Source: DASSBG01 sp035699085 (GTDB lineage Bacteria > Pseudomonadota > Gammaproteobacteria > Xanthomonadales > Rhodanobacteraceae). From it: a stretch of DNA of 64,000 bases. Below, piece by piece: positions 10,045 to 21,271 of this stretch; the stretch's first letter is position 1; every line of letters begins with the position of its first letter. The stretch is taken from assembly GCA_035699085.1 (NCBI GenBank), contig DASSBG010000039.1, positions 44,507 through 108,506 of the forward strand, written 5' to 3'. The notes below the pieces were generated by a model. That model had not been told where the DNA came from and ran no database searches. It was given only the letters and a program-made list of their open reading frames with translations. The translations under genes and the position numbers were made by a program.

Positions 10045-11517
10045 TTACAGCAGCACGACATCGAACTGCTCCTGCGCGTATTGGTCCTCCGCCTGAAAGC
10101 GGATGGTCTTGCCGATGGATTCCTGCAGCTCGGCAACCGCCACCGATTCCTCGTCGGTGATCCGCTCCACCACTGCAGGGCTGGCCAGCACCAGCAGGCG
10201 CGCCGCCTCGAACTGGCGTACGGCGCGCACGATCTCGCGGAAAATCTCGTAGGTGACCGTCTCGGTGGTTTTCTGCCTGCCGCGCCCGCCGCAGCTGGGG
10301 CAGGCCTCGCAAAGCTGCCGCGCCAGGCTCTCGGTGGTGCGCTTGCGGGTCATCTCGACCAGGCCGAGCGGGCTGATCGGGTAGACCGTGGTCTTGACCC
10401 GGTCGCGTGCCAGCGCCTTCTCCAGCGCGCGCAGCACCTGGCGGCGATGCTCGGCGTCGTGCATGTCGATGAAGTCGATGATGATGATGCCGCCGAGGTT
10501 GCGCAGGCGCATCTGCCGCGCCGCCGCCTGCGCCGCCTCGAGGTTGGTACGGAAGGCGGTCTCCTCGAGGTTGCGGTGGCCGACGAAGCGCGCGGTGTTG
10601 ACGTCGACGGTGGTCATCGCCTCGGTCTGGTCGATCACCAGCGAACCGCCGGACTTCAGCGGCACCAGCGTGTTCAGCGCCCGCTTGATCTCGTCCTCGA
10701 CGCCATAAAGGTCGAAGATCGGCTGGCTGCCGGTGTAGTGCTCGATGCGGTCGACGAGCGCGGGCATGAAACGGCCGGCGAACGCCCGTGCCTGCTCGTA
10801 CACCTCCGGCGCGTCGATGCGCACCTTCTCGACATCCTCGCGCAGCAGGTCGCGCAGCGCGCGCAGCGGCAGCGACAGCTCCTCGTAGATGCAGTCGCCC
10901 ACCACGGCACCGGCTGCCGCCTCGCGCAGCGACTGCCAGAGCTTGTCGAGATAGGCGACATCCTCGGCCAGTGCCTCGGCGTCCAGCCCGGCGGCGTTGG
11001 TGCGCGCGATGTAGCCGACGCCGCGCTCCGCCGACCGCGGCTCCAGCATGGAGCGCAGGCGCTGGCGCTCGTCCTCGTCGTCGATCCGCATCGACACGCC
11101 GACGCTGCGCGCGTGCGGCAGCAGCACCAGGTAGCGCGAGGGAATCGACAGGTAGGCGCTGAGCCGCGCGCCCTTGGAACCGATCGGGTCCTTGATGACT
11201 TGGGCGACCAGGTCCTGACCCTCGTGGACCAGCGCGTTGATCGGCGGCTCCTGTGCGGGCGCCTCGCCATCGACCATCGCCAGCGGCTCGGCCGGCATGA
11301 TGTCACCGCCGTGCAGGAAGCCGGCGCGATCCAGGCCGGCGTCGACGAAGGCCGCCTCCATGCCCGGCATCACGCGCGTCACGCGGCCCTTGTAGATGTT
11401 GCCGACGTAGCCGCGCTTGAGCACCCGCTCGACCTGCACCTCCTGCAGCATGCCGCCCTCGACCACCGCCACGCGACTCTCGTGCGTCGTGACGTTGATC
11501 AGGATCTCCTCGCTCAT
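10045..11517 (-). CDS. rng: Ribonuclease G
   Basis: This 490-residue protein has an N-terminal S1-type RNA-binding domain (about residues 38-120, starting GYVGNIYKGRVTRVMPGMEAA). The RNase E/G catalytic core follows, with the metal-binding region around IIIIDFIDMHDAEHR, and then the CEACPSCGGRG zinc-link motif. RNase G matures the 16S rRNA 5' end and takes part in mRNA decay. Length matches E. coli RNase G (489), and the large C-terminal scaffold of RNase E is absent. It heads the rng-yhdP-tldD run, with yhdE upstream beyond a repeat region. Confidence 0.97.
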   Translation of the reverse strand: MSEEILINVTTHESRVAVVEGGMLQEVQVERVLKRGYVGNIYKGRVTRVMPGMEAAFVDAGLDRAGFLHGGDIMPAEPLAMVDGEAPAQEPPINALVHEGQDLVAQVIKDPIGSKGARLSAYLSIPSRYLVLLPHARSVGVSMRIDDEDERQRLRSMLEPRSAERGVGYIARTNAAGLDAEALAEDVAYLDKLWQSLREAAAGAVVGDCIYEELSLPLRALRDLLREDVEKVRIDAPEVYEQARAFAGRFMPALVDRIEHYTGSQPIFDLYGVEDEIKRALNTLVPLKSGGSLVIDQTEAMTTVDVNTARFVGHRNLEETAFRTNLEAAQAAARQMRLRNLGGIIIIDFIDMHDAEHRRQVLRALEKALARDRVKTTVYPISPLGLVEMTRKRTTESLARQLCEACPSCGGRGRQKTTETVTYEIFREIVRAVRQFEAARLLVLASPAVVERITDEESVAVAELQESIGKTIRFQAEDQYAQEQFDVVLL

Positions 11518-11589
11518 GGCTGGCTGTCCGGGCTGGGCTGGGAAGGCTGGGCATGCGCCACCGCGGTGGCACGTAGTCAGCCCGCATCA

Positions 11590-12063
11590 TAGCGACAAGG
11601 CTGCCTGCGCAAGGCTCGGGGGCGGCCCGCGCGACCTGAAACTGCCAACTGTAGCCGGGTCGGGGTTAATGCCGGCAAGCTCGGGACTCGGGACTCGGGA
11701 CCCGGGCAACCGCAACGGCGCAGCGACCATCGTCACTGGCGGCGACCCGCAGCGCCAGACCGCACCGGCCCGCGGCTTTCCTATTCCCGATTCTCCATTC
11801 CCCATTCCCGCGCAGCGAAGCGGAGCACCGCGTGAGCGAAGCGAACCCCAACACACCATGCCTGCGCTCGCCGCGTCAACAACGACCGGTCGCCGTTGCT
11901 CGTCCCATTCCCGGTTCCCATTCCCGATTCCCCATTCCCGATTCCCCATTCCCGGTGTCGGGGTTCGCCTTCGGCTCACCGCCAAGCTGCAAAATCGATC
12001 GCGCACGATTTCGGGTTGGCGGGCGGCCCGCGCTTTTCACCAATCTCGAATCCCGAATCCCGG
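11590..12063. repeat. Intergenic repeat cluster between rng and maf
   Basis: There is no supportable gene. GGGACTC/GGGACCC heptamers occur at about 11,682-11,706. Heptamers in the opposite orientation, of the ATTCCCG/ATTCCCC type, occur at about 11,783-11,812 and 11,905-11,955. Copies of the GAGCGAAGCGAACCCCAACA element (about 11,831-11,870) and its inverted relative (about 11,958-11,985) are also present. The layout resembles that at 1122-1540. Confidence 0.75.
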
Positions 12064-12633
12064 CTACTGCGCCAGGCCGGCGGCGCGCAGCAGGGCGGCG
12101 GTTTCGTACAGCGGCAGGCCAACGACGCCGGACCAGCTGCCCTCGAGGTGGCGCACCAGGGTGGCGCCGCGGCCCTGGATGGCGTAACCGCCGGCCTTGC
12201 CGAAGCATTCGCCGGTGGCGACGTAGGCCGCGATGTCGGGCTCGTCCAGCGGGCCAAAGCAGACGGTGCTGGTCACCAGCGCGTGGTGCTCGCCCGCCGC
12301 GCCGACCAGCCAGACCGCGCTGACCACCACGTGCTCTCGGCCGGCCAGCCGGCGCAACATCGCGGCGGCCGCCGCCGCGTCGGCGGGCTTGCCGAAGACC
12401 TCGTCGCCGAGGATCACCTCGGTGTCGGCGGCCAGCACCCAGTCGCCTTGCGCGACGCGCGCTTGCGCGCGCCCGGCCAGCGCCTTGTCGCGGGCCACGC
12501 GCTCGACGTACTGCGCCGCGCCCTCGCCGGCGGCGCGCTGCTCGGGCACCTCGATGTCGAGCGGCTCGAACGGCACGCCGAGCTGGGCCAGCAGCTGGCG
12601 GCGCCGCGGCGAACGCGAGGCGAGGTAGAGCAC
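12064..12633 (-). CDS. yhdE: Maf family nucleotide pyrophosphatase (dTTP/UTP type, YhdE)
   Basis: This 189-residue Maf protein hydrolyses non-canonical or excess nucleoside triphosphates to monophosphates. The N-terminal LASRSPRRRQLL phosphate-binding motif and the catalytic AADTEVILGDEVFGKP block are present. The YAIQGRGA and VVGLPLYET segments match the YhdE (dTTP/UTP) subgroup rather than the YceF (m7GTP) subgroup. Gene order yhdE-rng-yhdP-tldD supports the same choice. It starts 14 bp downstream of the accD stop, so it may be cotranscribed with accD. Confidence 0.93.
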   Translation of the reverse strand: MLYLASRSPRRRQLLAQLGVPFEPLDIEVPEQRAAGEGAAQYVERVARDKALAGRAQARVAQGDWVLAADTEVILGDEVFGKPADAAAAAAMLRRLAGREHVVVSAVWLVGAAGEHHALVTSTVCFGPLDEPDIAAYVATGECFGKAGGYAIQGRGATLVRHLEGSWSGVVGLPLYETAALLRAAGLAQ

Positions 12634-12646
12634 GCCGCGGCGCGCC

Positions 12647-13516
<870 letters not shown>

Positions 13517-13624
13517 CGTTCGACCTCGTTCCGGCGCCACTGCGCACTCAGCGCGCGGCGCACTCGTCGGCAAACCTTGCCAGAAACCGCGCGCGCGGGC
13601 GAGTGCGGCGCCCGGCAGGCAGCA

Positions 13625-14434
13625 TCAGCCGCCGGCCTTGTCCAGCGCGGCGCGGATCGGCCCCAGGAACGCCCTGGCCCGCTCCGCGACCGCCGCCGCG
13701 TCGCCGGCGCCAGCCAGCGCCTCGACCAGCGCGCTGCCGATGACCACGGCGTCGGCAAAACCGGCGATGGCCACGGCCTGGGCCGCGTCGCGCACACCGA
13801 AGCCGACCGCCACCGGCGCCCGCGACTGCGCCCGCACCTGCGCCACCCGGGCGGCAATATCGGCGGTGGAGAGCCGCGCCGCACCGGTGATGCCGGCAAA
13901 CGACACATAGTACAGGAAGCCCTCGGCGGCCTCGCACAGCCGCGCCAAACGTGCGGGATCGGTGGTGGGCGCAGCCAGCCAGATCTGGCGCAAGCCAGCC
14001 TCGCGCAGCGGCGCCGCCGTGTCCGCCTCCTCGACAGGGCAGTCGACCAGCAGCACGCCGTCAACGCCGGCTTCCACCGCCTCGCGTGCAAAACGCTCGC
14101 GGCCGTGGATCTCGATCGGGTTGAGGTAACCCATCAGCACGATCGGGGTGCGGGCGTCGTCTTCACGGAAGCTGCGGACCCAGCGCAGGATGTCGTCCAG
14201 GCCGACGCCGCATTTCAGCGCGCGCTCGTTGGCGTGCTGGATGCTCGGCCCATCGGCCATCGGGTCGGAAAACGGCACGCCCAGCTCGATCACGTCGGCA
14301 CCCGCCTCCACCAGCGCGTGCAGCAAGGCCACCACCGCCTCCGGCGCCGGATCGCCCGCCGTGACGAACGGGATCAGCCCGGTCCGCCCGGCAGCCTTGA
14401 GCTCGGCGAAGCGCTGGTCGATGCGGTTGCTCAT
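13625..14434 (-). CDS. trpA: Tryptophan synthase alpha subunit
   Basis: This 269-residue TIM-barrel protein converts indole-3-glycerol phosphate to indole and glyceraldehyde 3-phosphate within the TrpA-TrpB complex. Catalytic Glu (VIELGVPFSDP, E50) and Asp (ADGP, D61) are both present, as are the C-terminal phosphate-binding glycines (VGFGVRDAAQA, VIGSALVE). The start at 14434 (MSNRIDQRF) is fixed by homology; the longer frame to 14665 runs through a repeat. Unusually, 390 bp of repeat-bearing DNA separate it from trpB, so the normal tight coupling of the two subunits is lost. Confidence 0.97.
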   Translation of the reverse strand: MSNRIDQRFAELKAAGRTGLIPFVTAGDPAPEAVVALLHALVEAGADVIELGVPFSDPMADGPSIQHANERALKCGVGLDDILRWVRSFREDDARTPIVLMGYLNPIEIHGRERFAREAVEAGVDGVLLVDCPVEEADTAAPLREAGLRQIWLAAPTTDPARLARLCEAAEGFLYYVSFAGITGAARLSTADIAARVAQVRAQSRAPVAVGFGVRDAAQAVAIAGFADAVVIGSALVEALAGAGDAAAVAERARAFLGPIRAALDKAGG

Positions 14435-14824
14435 TGCTCGCGGGCCCGCACGTGGGGGAACGGGACCCGGGACCCGGGACCCGGGACCCGGTAAAAGCGG
14501 GTATGACGCGACCGGATGGCGCGTAATCCCGCGCGACGATGCCCGGCACAAACACGACCACGGGAAGCATGGACGCAGCGACAGCTCATGGCTGCTCCGG
14601 CCCCCGGGTCCGGCCAATGTTCGCTGCAGATGCCGGCCCTTCCGCTTCGCACATCCCACCGCCAAAAGCGGTTCCGCTGCACCCAGCGCGTAGGGCGCGA
14701 CCCGACGATGCCCCGTCAGCGGCGGTTAGACAGCGGCAATGTCTCGATCCCCACACAACCGCCGATCTTCGGGTCCCGGGTCCCGGGTCCCGGGTCCCGC
14801 GCCTCTGGCTTGCCCGCTCAACGA
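14435..14824. repeat. Repeat-bracketed insert between trpB and trpA
   Basis: The insert carries a GGGACCC heptamer array at about 14,464-14,492 and one in the opposite orientation (GGGTCCC) at about 14,770-14,798, enclosing about 280 bp with no convincing gene. Open frames inside lack ribosome sites and recognisable products. A tryptophan-attenuator-like structure is not evident. Confidence 0.75.
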
Positions 14825-16032
<1,208 letters not shown>

Positions 16033-16036
<4 letters not shown>

Positions 16037-16665
16037 GCGGTGTCGGCGGCGTGGACGGCGGCGATGAAGTCGGCCATTTTGCCAGCATCCTTGATGCCGG
16101 GGGCTGACTCGACGCCGCTGGAGACATCGACCGCCCAGGGCCGCGTGCGGCGGATGGCCTCGCCGACGTTGGCGGCATCCAGGCCGCCGGCAACGATCAG
16201 CGGCCGGTCGAGGTTGGCCGGCACACGCGACCAGTCGAAGCGCCGGCCGCTGCCGCCGGGCTGGCCGGCGGCGTGGCTGTCGAGCAGGAAGCCGGCAGCA
16301 CGCGGATGCGCGGCGACCGCGGCCGCGACGTCGGCGGTCGAGCCCATCGGCAGCGCCTTGACATAGGGCGTATCAAAAGCGGCGCAGAAGGCGGCCTCTT
16401 CGCCGCCGTGGAATTGCAGCAGGTCCGGCCGCAGCGCCTGCTCAACCTCGCGTACACGCTCGGCGGCATCGTCCATGAACAGCGCCACCAGCGTCACATA
16501 CGGCGGCAGCGCGGCGCGCAACGCAACGGCCTGCGCCAGCTCCAGGCGGCGCGAGCTGCGCCGCGCGAACACCATGCCAATGGCGTCGACGCCGAGGCGC
16601 GCCGCCAGCCTCAGGTCTTCAGCCTGGGTAACGCCGCAGATCTTGATGCGGGTTCGCGCGCTCAC
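16033..16665 (-). CDS. trpF: Phosphoribosylanthranilate isomerase
   Basis: This 210-residue TIM-barrel enzyme carries out the third step of tryptophan synthesis. The family start TRIKICGVTQAEDL has the catalytic cysteine, and VDVSSGVESAPGIKD near the C-terminus holds the catalytic Asp. It overlaps truA upstream by 4 bp and trpB downstream by 4 bp, giving a tight truA-trpF-trpB unit. No trpE, trpD or trpC is present in the window. Confidence 0.97.
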
Positions 16666-17429
16666 AGCGTCACCTCGCCGGGCAGGCCCCAGCGCGGCTC
16701 GTAGCGCGGGCCGATAAACAACAGGCCGCTGGCCGGCGCGGTGGGCCCGGCCGCGGCGCGGTCACGGCCCGCCAGCAGTTCGCCCAGCCAGCCGACCTCG
16801 TGCTCGCCATGGCCGATCGGCAGCAGCGAGCCGACGATGTTGCGCACCATGTGGTGGAGAAAGGCGTTGGCCTCGATCTCCACCGTCACCCGTTCGCCAT
16901 CGCGGCGCACGTCGATGGCGTTGACGCTGCGGCGCGCGTGCGGCGCCTGGCACGACAGCGCGCGAAACGAGGTGAAATCATGCTCGCCAAGCAGCGCCTG
17001 CGCCGCGGCCTGCATGCGGCCGGCATCCAGTGGCCGGCGAACCCAGGTGACGAAGCGCGCGTCCAGCGCCGCGCGCACCGGCCGGTTGAGTATGGTGTAG
17101 CGGTAGCGCCGCGCGCGCGCCGAGAAGCGCGCGCTGAACTCCTCGTCCACCGGCTGCGCCCAGCGCACCGCAACGCTCGCCGGCAACAGCGAGTTGCAGC
17201 CGAGCACCCAGGCGCGCTGGTCACGCGGTGCGGCGCTCTCGAAGTGCACCACCTGGCAGCGCGCGTGCACGCCGGCGTCGGTGCGGCCGGCGCAGACCAC
17301 CAGCACCTCGTGCGCGGCAACCTTCGACAGCGCCTGCTCGACCACGCGCTGCACGCTCGGCCCGCGGCTGAGGCGCTGCCAGCCGAAAAAGTCGGTGCCG
17401 TCGTATTCGATGCCGAGAGCGATGCGCAT
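16662..17429 (-). CDS. truA: tRNA pseudouridine(38-40) synthase
   Basis: This 255-residue enzyme makes pseudouridine at positions 38-40 in the anticodon arm. The catalytic aspartate is D51 in CAGRTDAGVHA, and the C-terminal FLHHMVRNIVGSLL block is present. Order fimV-truA-trpF is conserved in Pseudomonas and Xanthomonas. The start at 17429 is the family start (MRIALGIEYDGT). Confidence 0.97.
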   Translation of the reverse strand: MRIALGIEYDGTDFFGWQRLSRGPSVQRVVEQALSKVAAHEVLVVCAGRTDAGVHARCQVVHFESAAPRDQRAWVLGCNSLLPASVAVRWAQPVDEEFSARFSARARRYRYTILNRPVRAALDARFVTWVRRPLDAGRMQAAAQALLGEHDFTSFRALSCQAPHARRSVNAIDVRRDGERVTVEIEANAFLHHMVRNIVGSLLPIGHGEHEVGWLGELLAGRDRAAAGPTAPASGLLFIGPRYEPRWGLPGEVTL

Positions 17430-17474
17430 GGTCGTGCCGTGGGGTGGCGCGGAAGGGACGGCGCAGTCCCGCAG

Positions 17475-17506
17475 GCCGGGTCAGCGCCGCAAGCGCGCAA
17501 CCCGGC
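17475..17506. repeat. REP-like hairpin
   Basis: The outer arms GCCGGGT and ACCCGGC pair, with an inner GCGC/GCGC stem. It lies between fimV and truA and belongs to the same family as the better hairpin at 43,296-43,327. It may also act as an mRNA 3' hairpin for fimV, but no T-run follows. Confidence 0.55.
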
Positions 17507-17536
17507 ACGGACCGGAGATCGACGCCGCCAGGCGCG

Positions 17537-19969
17537 TCAGCCCAGCTCGTCCAGCAGCTTGCGGGCCGTGTCCTTCTGCGCCTCGTTGCCTTCCTGCAGC
17601 ACCTCGTCGAGCATGGCGCGAGCGCCTTCGGCGTCGCCCATGTCCTGGTAGGCGCGCGCCAGGTCAAGCTTGGTGTCCACCGGATCGTCGCTGAAACCGT
17701 GGTCGGCCGCTTCGTCGCCACCACCAAAGCCGCTGTCGGCCTCGTCCGCGGCCGGCGTGCTGGCGATGCCGAAGCCGGAGTCGACGCTCTCCTCGTCCAG
17801 CGCCTGCGGCTCGCTGCCGCCCGGTGCCGCCTCGTCGGCCGCCTCGCCCGGCGCGCTCGGCTCGCCCTGGCCGGCATCGGCGGAGGCGCTGCCGGGCGTC
17901 AGGTTGAAGTCGAAGGAATAGCCATCGTCCTCCGCCGCCGAGGCGGTGGTCTCGACGTCAGGGGCATCCGGCGCGGCAGGGTGGAACGGCAGGTCCGGCT
18001 CCTCGCCTGTGGGGCCACCGGTATCCGAGACGGCGATGTCCTCGTCAGTATCGATGTCCTCGTGACCCTGAGCGGCGCCGGCGAGGCCGGCAAACAGCGG
18101 CGAATCCGGGCACAGCTCCTCGCCCATCGCCACGACCTGCTGCCACTCCTCGACCTGCGGGTTGTCGACGTGTGCGTACATCGCCTCGGCCTCGGCCTCG
18201 AACTTCTGCGGCTCGCGCTGGGCGTAATACAGGCTGGCCAGTTCCAGGTGCGTGGCGAGGTCGTCGGGTCGCTGCTCGAGCTCGGCAATCAGCGCGTCTT
18301 CCTCGTCCTCGGCACCAAGGGCGGCCGGGGCGCCAACCGCGGCGTCCACCGGCGGCTCGTCGTCGACCAGCACCGGCCCCGGCTTGCGCCGCGATTTCAT
18401 CAGGCCAAGGGCGATCAGCGCCACGATCAGCAGTCCAATCAGCCACTTCACCCAGTTCTGCATGTACCAGGGCTGGTTGAGCGACTCGCTCGGCGTGGTC
18501 GCCACCGGTGCGACCGGCTCGCTGGCCTCGGTCGCCGCCGTCGCCGCAGCCGCAGGCGTTTGCGCCAGGGCAGCGCCGGCGGTGCCGGCGGTCGCGGGAC
18601 TCGCCACCGAAGCCGCCGGCATGGCAGCGAGGCTGCCGGCCGCGGCCGGTGCAGCGGCGCTGGCGCCGGACTCGCTGCCGAAGATGGTGTCGCGGACGCT
18701 GGCGCTGCCAGCCGGTGCGGCACTGGGCGTGTTGGCACTGGCAGCCGTCGCCGGCGCCGCGCTGGCGACGCTCGCGCCCGCCGCGGGCGCCGCCTGCCCC
18801 GCCGCCGCCCGGGCCTCGGCGAGCTTGCGCTGCAACTCGGCGATCTGGTCGTTCTTCAGGCTGATGAGGCGGCTGTTCTTGCTGTTGATGTCCTGCAGGT
18901 CCTTTACCCGGTCCTGCAGCTCGTCACTCTGCTTCTGGGCACTGGTCAAGGCGTTCTTCGTGTTCGCCAGCTCCTGCCTCAGCGACTTCACGTTGACGTC
19001 GCCGCTGCCACCGCGAACACCGGCGCGGCTCGTCGCGGAGTCGCCGCCCTGGCTTGGCGGCACCAGTGCCAGGTGCGCGTCGCTGGCGGCGGCATCACCA
19101 CCGGGCACGGCCGGCACCGGCCGCCCGCCCGCACGGCTGACGCGCATCGGCGCGCTCGCCTGCACGTTCGCCCAGCGCTCGTTCTGCGCGTGCACCGAGG
19201 CACGCGCCGCGGCGGGGTCGATGGCCGCCAGCGCTTCACGATCGGGGATGCGCAGCACCGCACCGCTCTTCAGGGCGTTGATGTTGTCTTGATAAAAGGC
19301 GTCCGGGTTGCCACGCCGCAGGGCTTCCATCATCCGGTCGACACCGATGCCGGCGGGCGCGTGCGTGTGCGCGATCTCCCACAAGGTGTCGCCACGCTGC
19401 ACCCGGACGCTGCCGGCTTGGGTGGCGGTCCCGGTGGGCGCGCGGGTCGGCGTGGGTGCCAGCGGCGCGGTGCTGGCGCCGCGTGGCGCGGCCGCAGGCC
19501 GCTTGGCAGCCCTGGTGTTGCCGGTGGTCGGCTGCGCCTCGGGCTGGCTGGGCGCGGCGGCGACGCTGGGCGCGAGGTTCGGCGGATCCAGCAGCACCGC
19601 GTACTCTCGCAGCAACCGGCCCTGCGGCCAGTTCACCGCGATCAGGAAATCCAGCGCGGGGTCGGAGACCGGCTGTTCGGTGGTCACCGCGATCACGGTC
19701 TTGCCGTCGGGCTTCTTCACCACCTTGAACTCGAGCGGCACGGTGAACTGCGACCGGTCCAGCCCGAGCCGCTCGAAGGCGGCGCTGGAGGCCAGGCTGA
19801 CCTTCAGCCCGGCCAGCTCCTCGGGCGTGGCCGCGGTGATCGGGATTTCCGCACGCAACGGCTCGTTGAGCGCCGACTTCACCCGGATTGGCCCGAGGCC
19901 CAGCGCCAGCGCGCTGCTGCTTGCCAGGGCGAGCGCCAATGCCATTGCCAGCTTGTTGGTTACTTTCAT
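17537..19969 (-). CDS. fimV: FimV-like inner-membrane polarity/pilus assembly protein
   Basis: This 810-residue protein has a signal peptide (about residues 1-23) and a periplasmic N-terminal domain (GLGPIRVKSALNEPLRAEI, typical of FimV). A LysM peptidoglycan-binding motif follows (VQRGDTLWEIA), then a coiled coil, an Ala-rich linker, and a single membrane helix (WLIGLLIVALIALGLM). The cytoplasmic region is acidic and ends in a TPR-like FimV C-terminal domain. In Pseudomonas FimV localises to poles and supports type IV pilus assembly and cAMP signalling. It sits between asd and truA, the canonical position. Confidence 0.95.
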   Translation of the reverse strand: MKVTNKLAMALALALASSSALALGLGPIRVKSALNEPLRAEIPITAATPEELAGLKVSLASSAAFERLGLDRSQFTVPLEFKVVKKPDGKTVIAVTTEQPVSDPALDFLIAVNWPQGRLLREYAVLLDPPNLAPSVAAAPSQPEAQPTTGNTRAAKRPAAAPRGASTAPLAPTPTRAPTGTATQAGSVRVQRGDTLWEIAHTHAPAGIGVDRMMEALRRGNPDAFYQDNINALKSGAVLRIPDREALAAIDPAAARASVHAQNERWANVQASAPMRVSRAGGRPVPAVPGGDAAASDAHLALVPPSQGGDSATSRAGVRGGSGDVNVKSLRQELANTKNALTSAQKQSDELQDRVKDLQDINSKNSRLISLKNDQIAELQRKLAEARAAAGQAAPAAGASVASAAPATAASANTPSAAPAGSASVRDTIFGSESGASAAAPAAAGSLAAMPAASVASPATAGTAGAALAQTPAAAATAATEASEPVAPVATTPSESLNQPWYMQNWVKWLIGLLIVALIALGLMKSRRKPGPVLVDDEPPVDAAVGAPAALGAEDEEDALIAELEQRPDDLATHLELASLYYAQREPQKFEAEAEAMYAHVDNPQVEEWQQVVAMGEELCPDSPLFAGLAGAAQGHEDIDTDEDIAVSDTGGPTGEEPDLPFHPAAPDAPDVETTASAAEDDGYSFDFNLTPGSASADAGQGEPSAPGEAADEAAPGGSEPQALDEESVDSGFGIASTPAADEADSGFGGGDEAADHGFSDDPVDTKLDLARAYQDMGDAEGARAMLDEVLQEGNEAQKDTARKLLDELG

Positions 19970-20096
19970 TTACGCGCCCCGGAAACCTGTTGGGAAAGGC
20001 CGCCGCATCCCGCCGGCGCCCCTCGAATTGGCCTTATAACACAAAGATAACATCACGTCACAAATACGTTTTCGCCGCAGGCGGCTGCGGGCCCGG

Positions 20097-21134
20097 CTAG
20101 TTGGCGCCGGTCGGCAAGGCCACCAGCAATTCGGCCAGCTGCACCGCATTGAGTGCGGCGCCCTTGCGGATGTTGTCGGCGACGATCCACATGTCGAGCC
20201 CGCGCGGGTGCGAAATGTCCTCGCGGATGCGGCCGACGAAGACCGCATCCTGTCCCGCCGCCTGCCCGGCGGCCGTGGGGTAGCCGCCCGCGACCCGTCG
20301 GTCGAGCACCTCGACGCCCGGCGCCGCGCGCAGCAGCTTGCGGGCCGCCGCGGCCGTGATCCGCTCGCGCGTCTCGATGTGCACCGCCTCGGAATGGCCG
20401 TAGAAGACGGGCACGCGAACGCAGGTCGGATTCACCTGGATACTTTCGTCGCCGAGGATCTTGCGCGTCTCCCAGACCAGCTTCATTTCCTCGGTGGTGT
20501 AACCGTTGTCCGTGAAGTCGCCACCCTGCGGAATGACGTTGAAGGCAATCCGGGCCGGAAACGTCTCCACCGCCGGCTGCTGGAAGCTCAGCAGCGCCGC
20601 AGTCTGCCGGCCCAGCTCCTGCATGCCCGAGCGCCCGGCACCCGACACCGACTGGTACGTGGCGACATTGATTCGGTCGATGCCGACGGCGCGGTGGATA
20701 GGCGCCAGCGCCACCAGCATCTGCATGGTCGAGCAGTTGGGGTTGGCGATGATCCGCCGCTTCGCGTACTGCGCGATGGCCTCCGGGTTGACCTCCGCCA
20801 CCACCAGCGGCACATCGTCCTCGCGGCGGAACTCGGCGGTGTTGTCGATCACCACCGCGCCGGCCGCAACCGCCCGCGGCACGTGCTCACGGCTGACCGC
20901 GCCGCCGGCGGAAAAGAAGGCGATGTCGACGCCGGCGAAGTCGCAGCCGGCCACATCGCGGACCACCAGCGACTGGCCGCGGAAGTCGACGCGTTCGCCG
21001 GCCGAGCGTGCGCTGGCCAGCGGCCGCAGCTCGGCCACCGGGAAGTCGCGCTCGGCCAGGATCTCGAGCAAGGCTGCGCCGACGGTGCCGGTGGCGCCGA
21101 CGACGGCGACGGTGTATGGAGCTTGCTTGCGCAT
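20097..21134 (-). CDS. asd: Aspartate-semialdehyde dehydrogenase
   Basis: This 345-residue NADP enzyme reduces aspartyl phosphate to the semialdehyde, the branch point to lysine, methionine, threonine and diaminopimelate. It has the N-terminal dinucleotide loop VVGATGTVG and the catalytic cysteine C134 in NPNCSTMQM. The start at 21134 (MRKQAPYTVAVVG) is chosen by homology; the longer frame to 21314 crosses the heptamer array and is rejected. It lies upstream of fimV on the same strand. Confidence 0.97.
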   Translation of the reverse strand: MRKQAPYTVAVVGATGTVGAALLEILAERDFPVAELRPLASARSAGERVDFRGQSLVVRDVAGCDFAGVDIAFFSAGGAVSREHVPRAVAAGAVVIDNTAEFRREDDVPLVVAEVNPEAIAQYAKRRIIANPNCSTMQMLVALAPIHRAVGIDRINVATYQSVSGAGRSGMQELGRQTAALLSFQQPAVETFPARIAFNVIPQGGDFTDNGYTTEEMKLVWETRKILGDESIQVNPTCVRVPVFYGHSEAVHIETRERITAAAARKLLRAAPGVEVLDRRVAGGYPTAAGQAAGQDAVFVGRIREDISHPRGLDMWIVADNIRKGAALNAVQLAELLVALPTGAN

Positions 21135-21173
21135 GGCGGAATAAGGTTTCGAATTTGCTGTTGAGATGGCGCA

Positions 21174-21222
21174 CGGACCCGGGACCCGGGACCCGGGACC
21201 CGGGACCCGGGACCCGGGACCC
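21174..21222. repeat. GGGACCC heptamer tandem array
   Basis: About seven head-to-tail copies of the 7-bp unit GGGACCC lie between aroC and asd. It is the longest uninterrupted array of this unit in the window. No partner in the opposite orientation is seen next to it. Confidence 0.9.
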
Positions 21223-21271
21223 GCAAAGCATAACGGGGCAACGTGGGAGATCGCGCGACGAACGAAAACCT

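Noticed and set aside
12064..12633. Assignment of the Maf protein as YceF (m7GTP pyrophosphatase)
   Set aside because: The IQGRGA and VVGLPLYET segments and the neighbouring rng gene fit YhdE better.
14435..14824. A trp attenuator leader peptide in the trpB-trpA gap
   Set aside because: No short frame with tandem Trp codons and alternative hairpins is visible on the minus strand; the gap consists of repeats.
21174..21222. CRISPR-like regularity of the GGGACCC arrays
   Set aside because: The repeats are 7 bp, head to tail with no spacers, and no cas genes are present, so this is not a CRISPR array.
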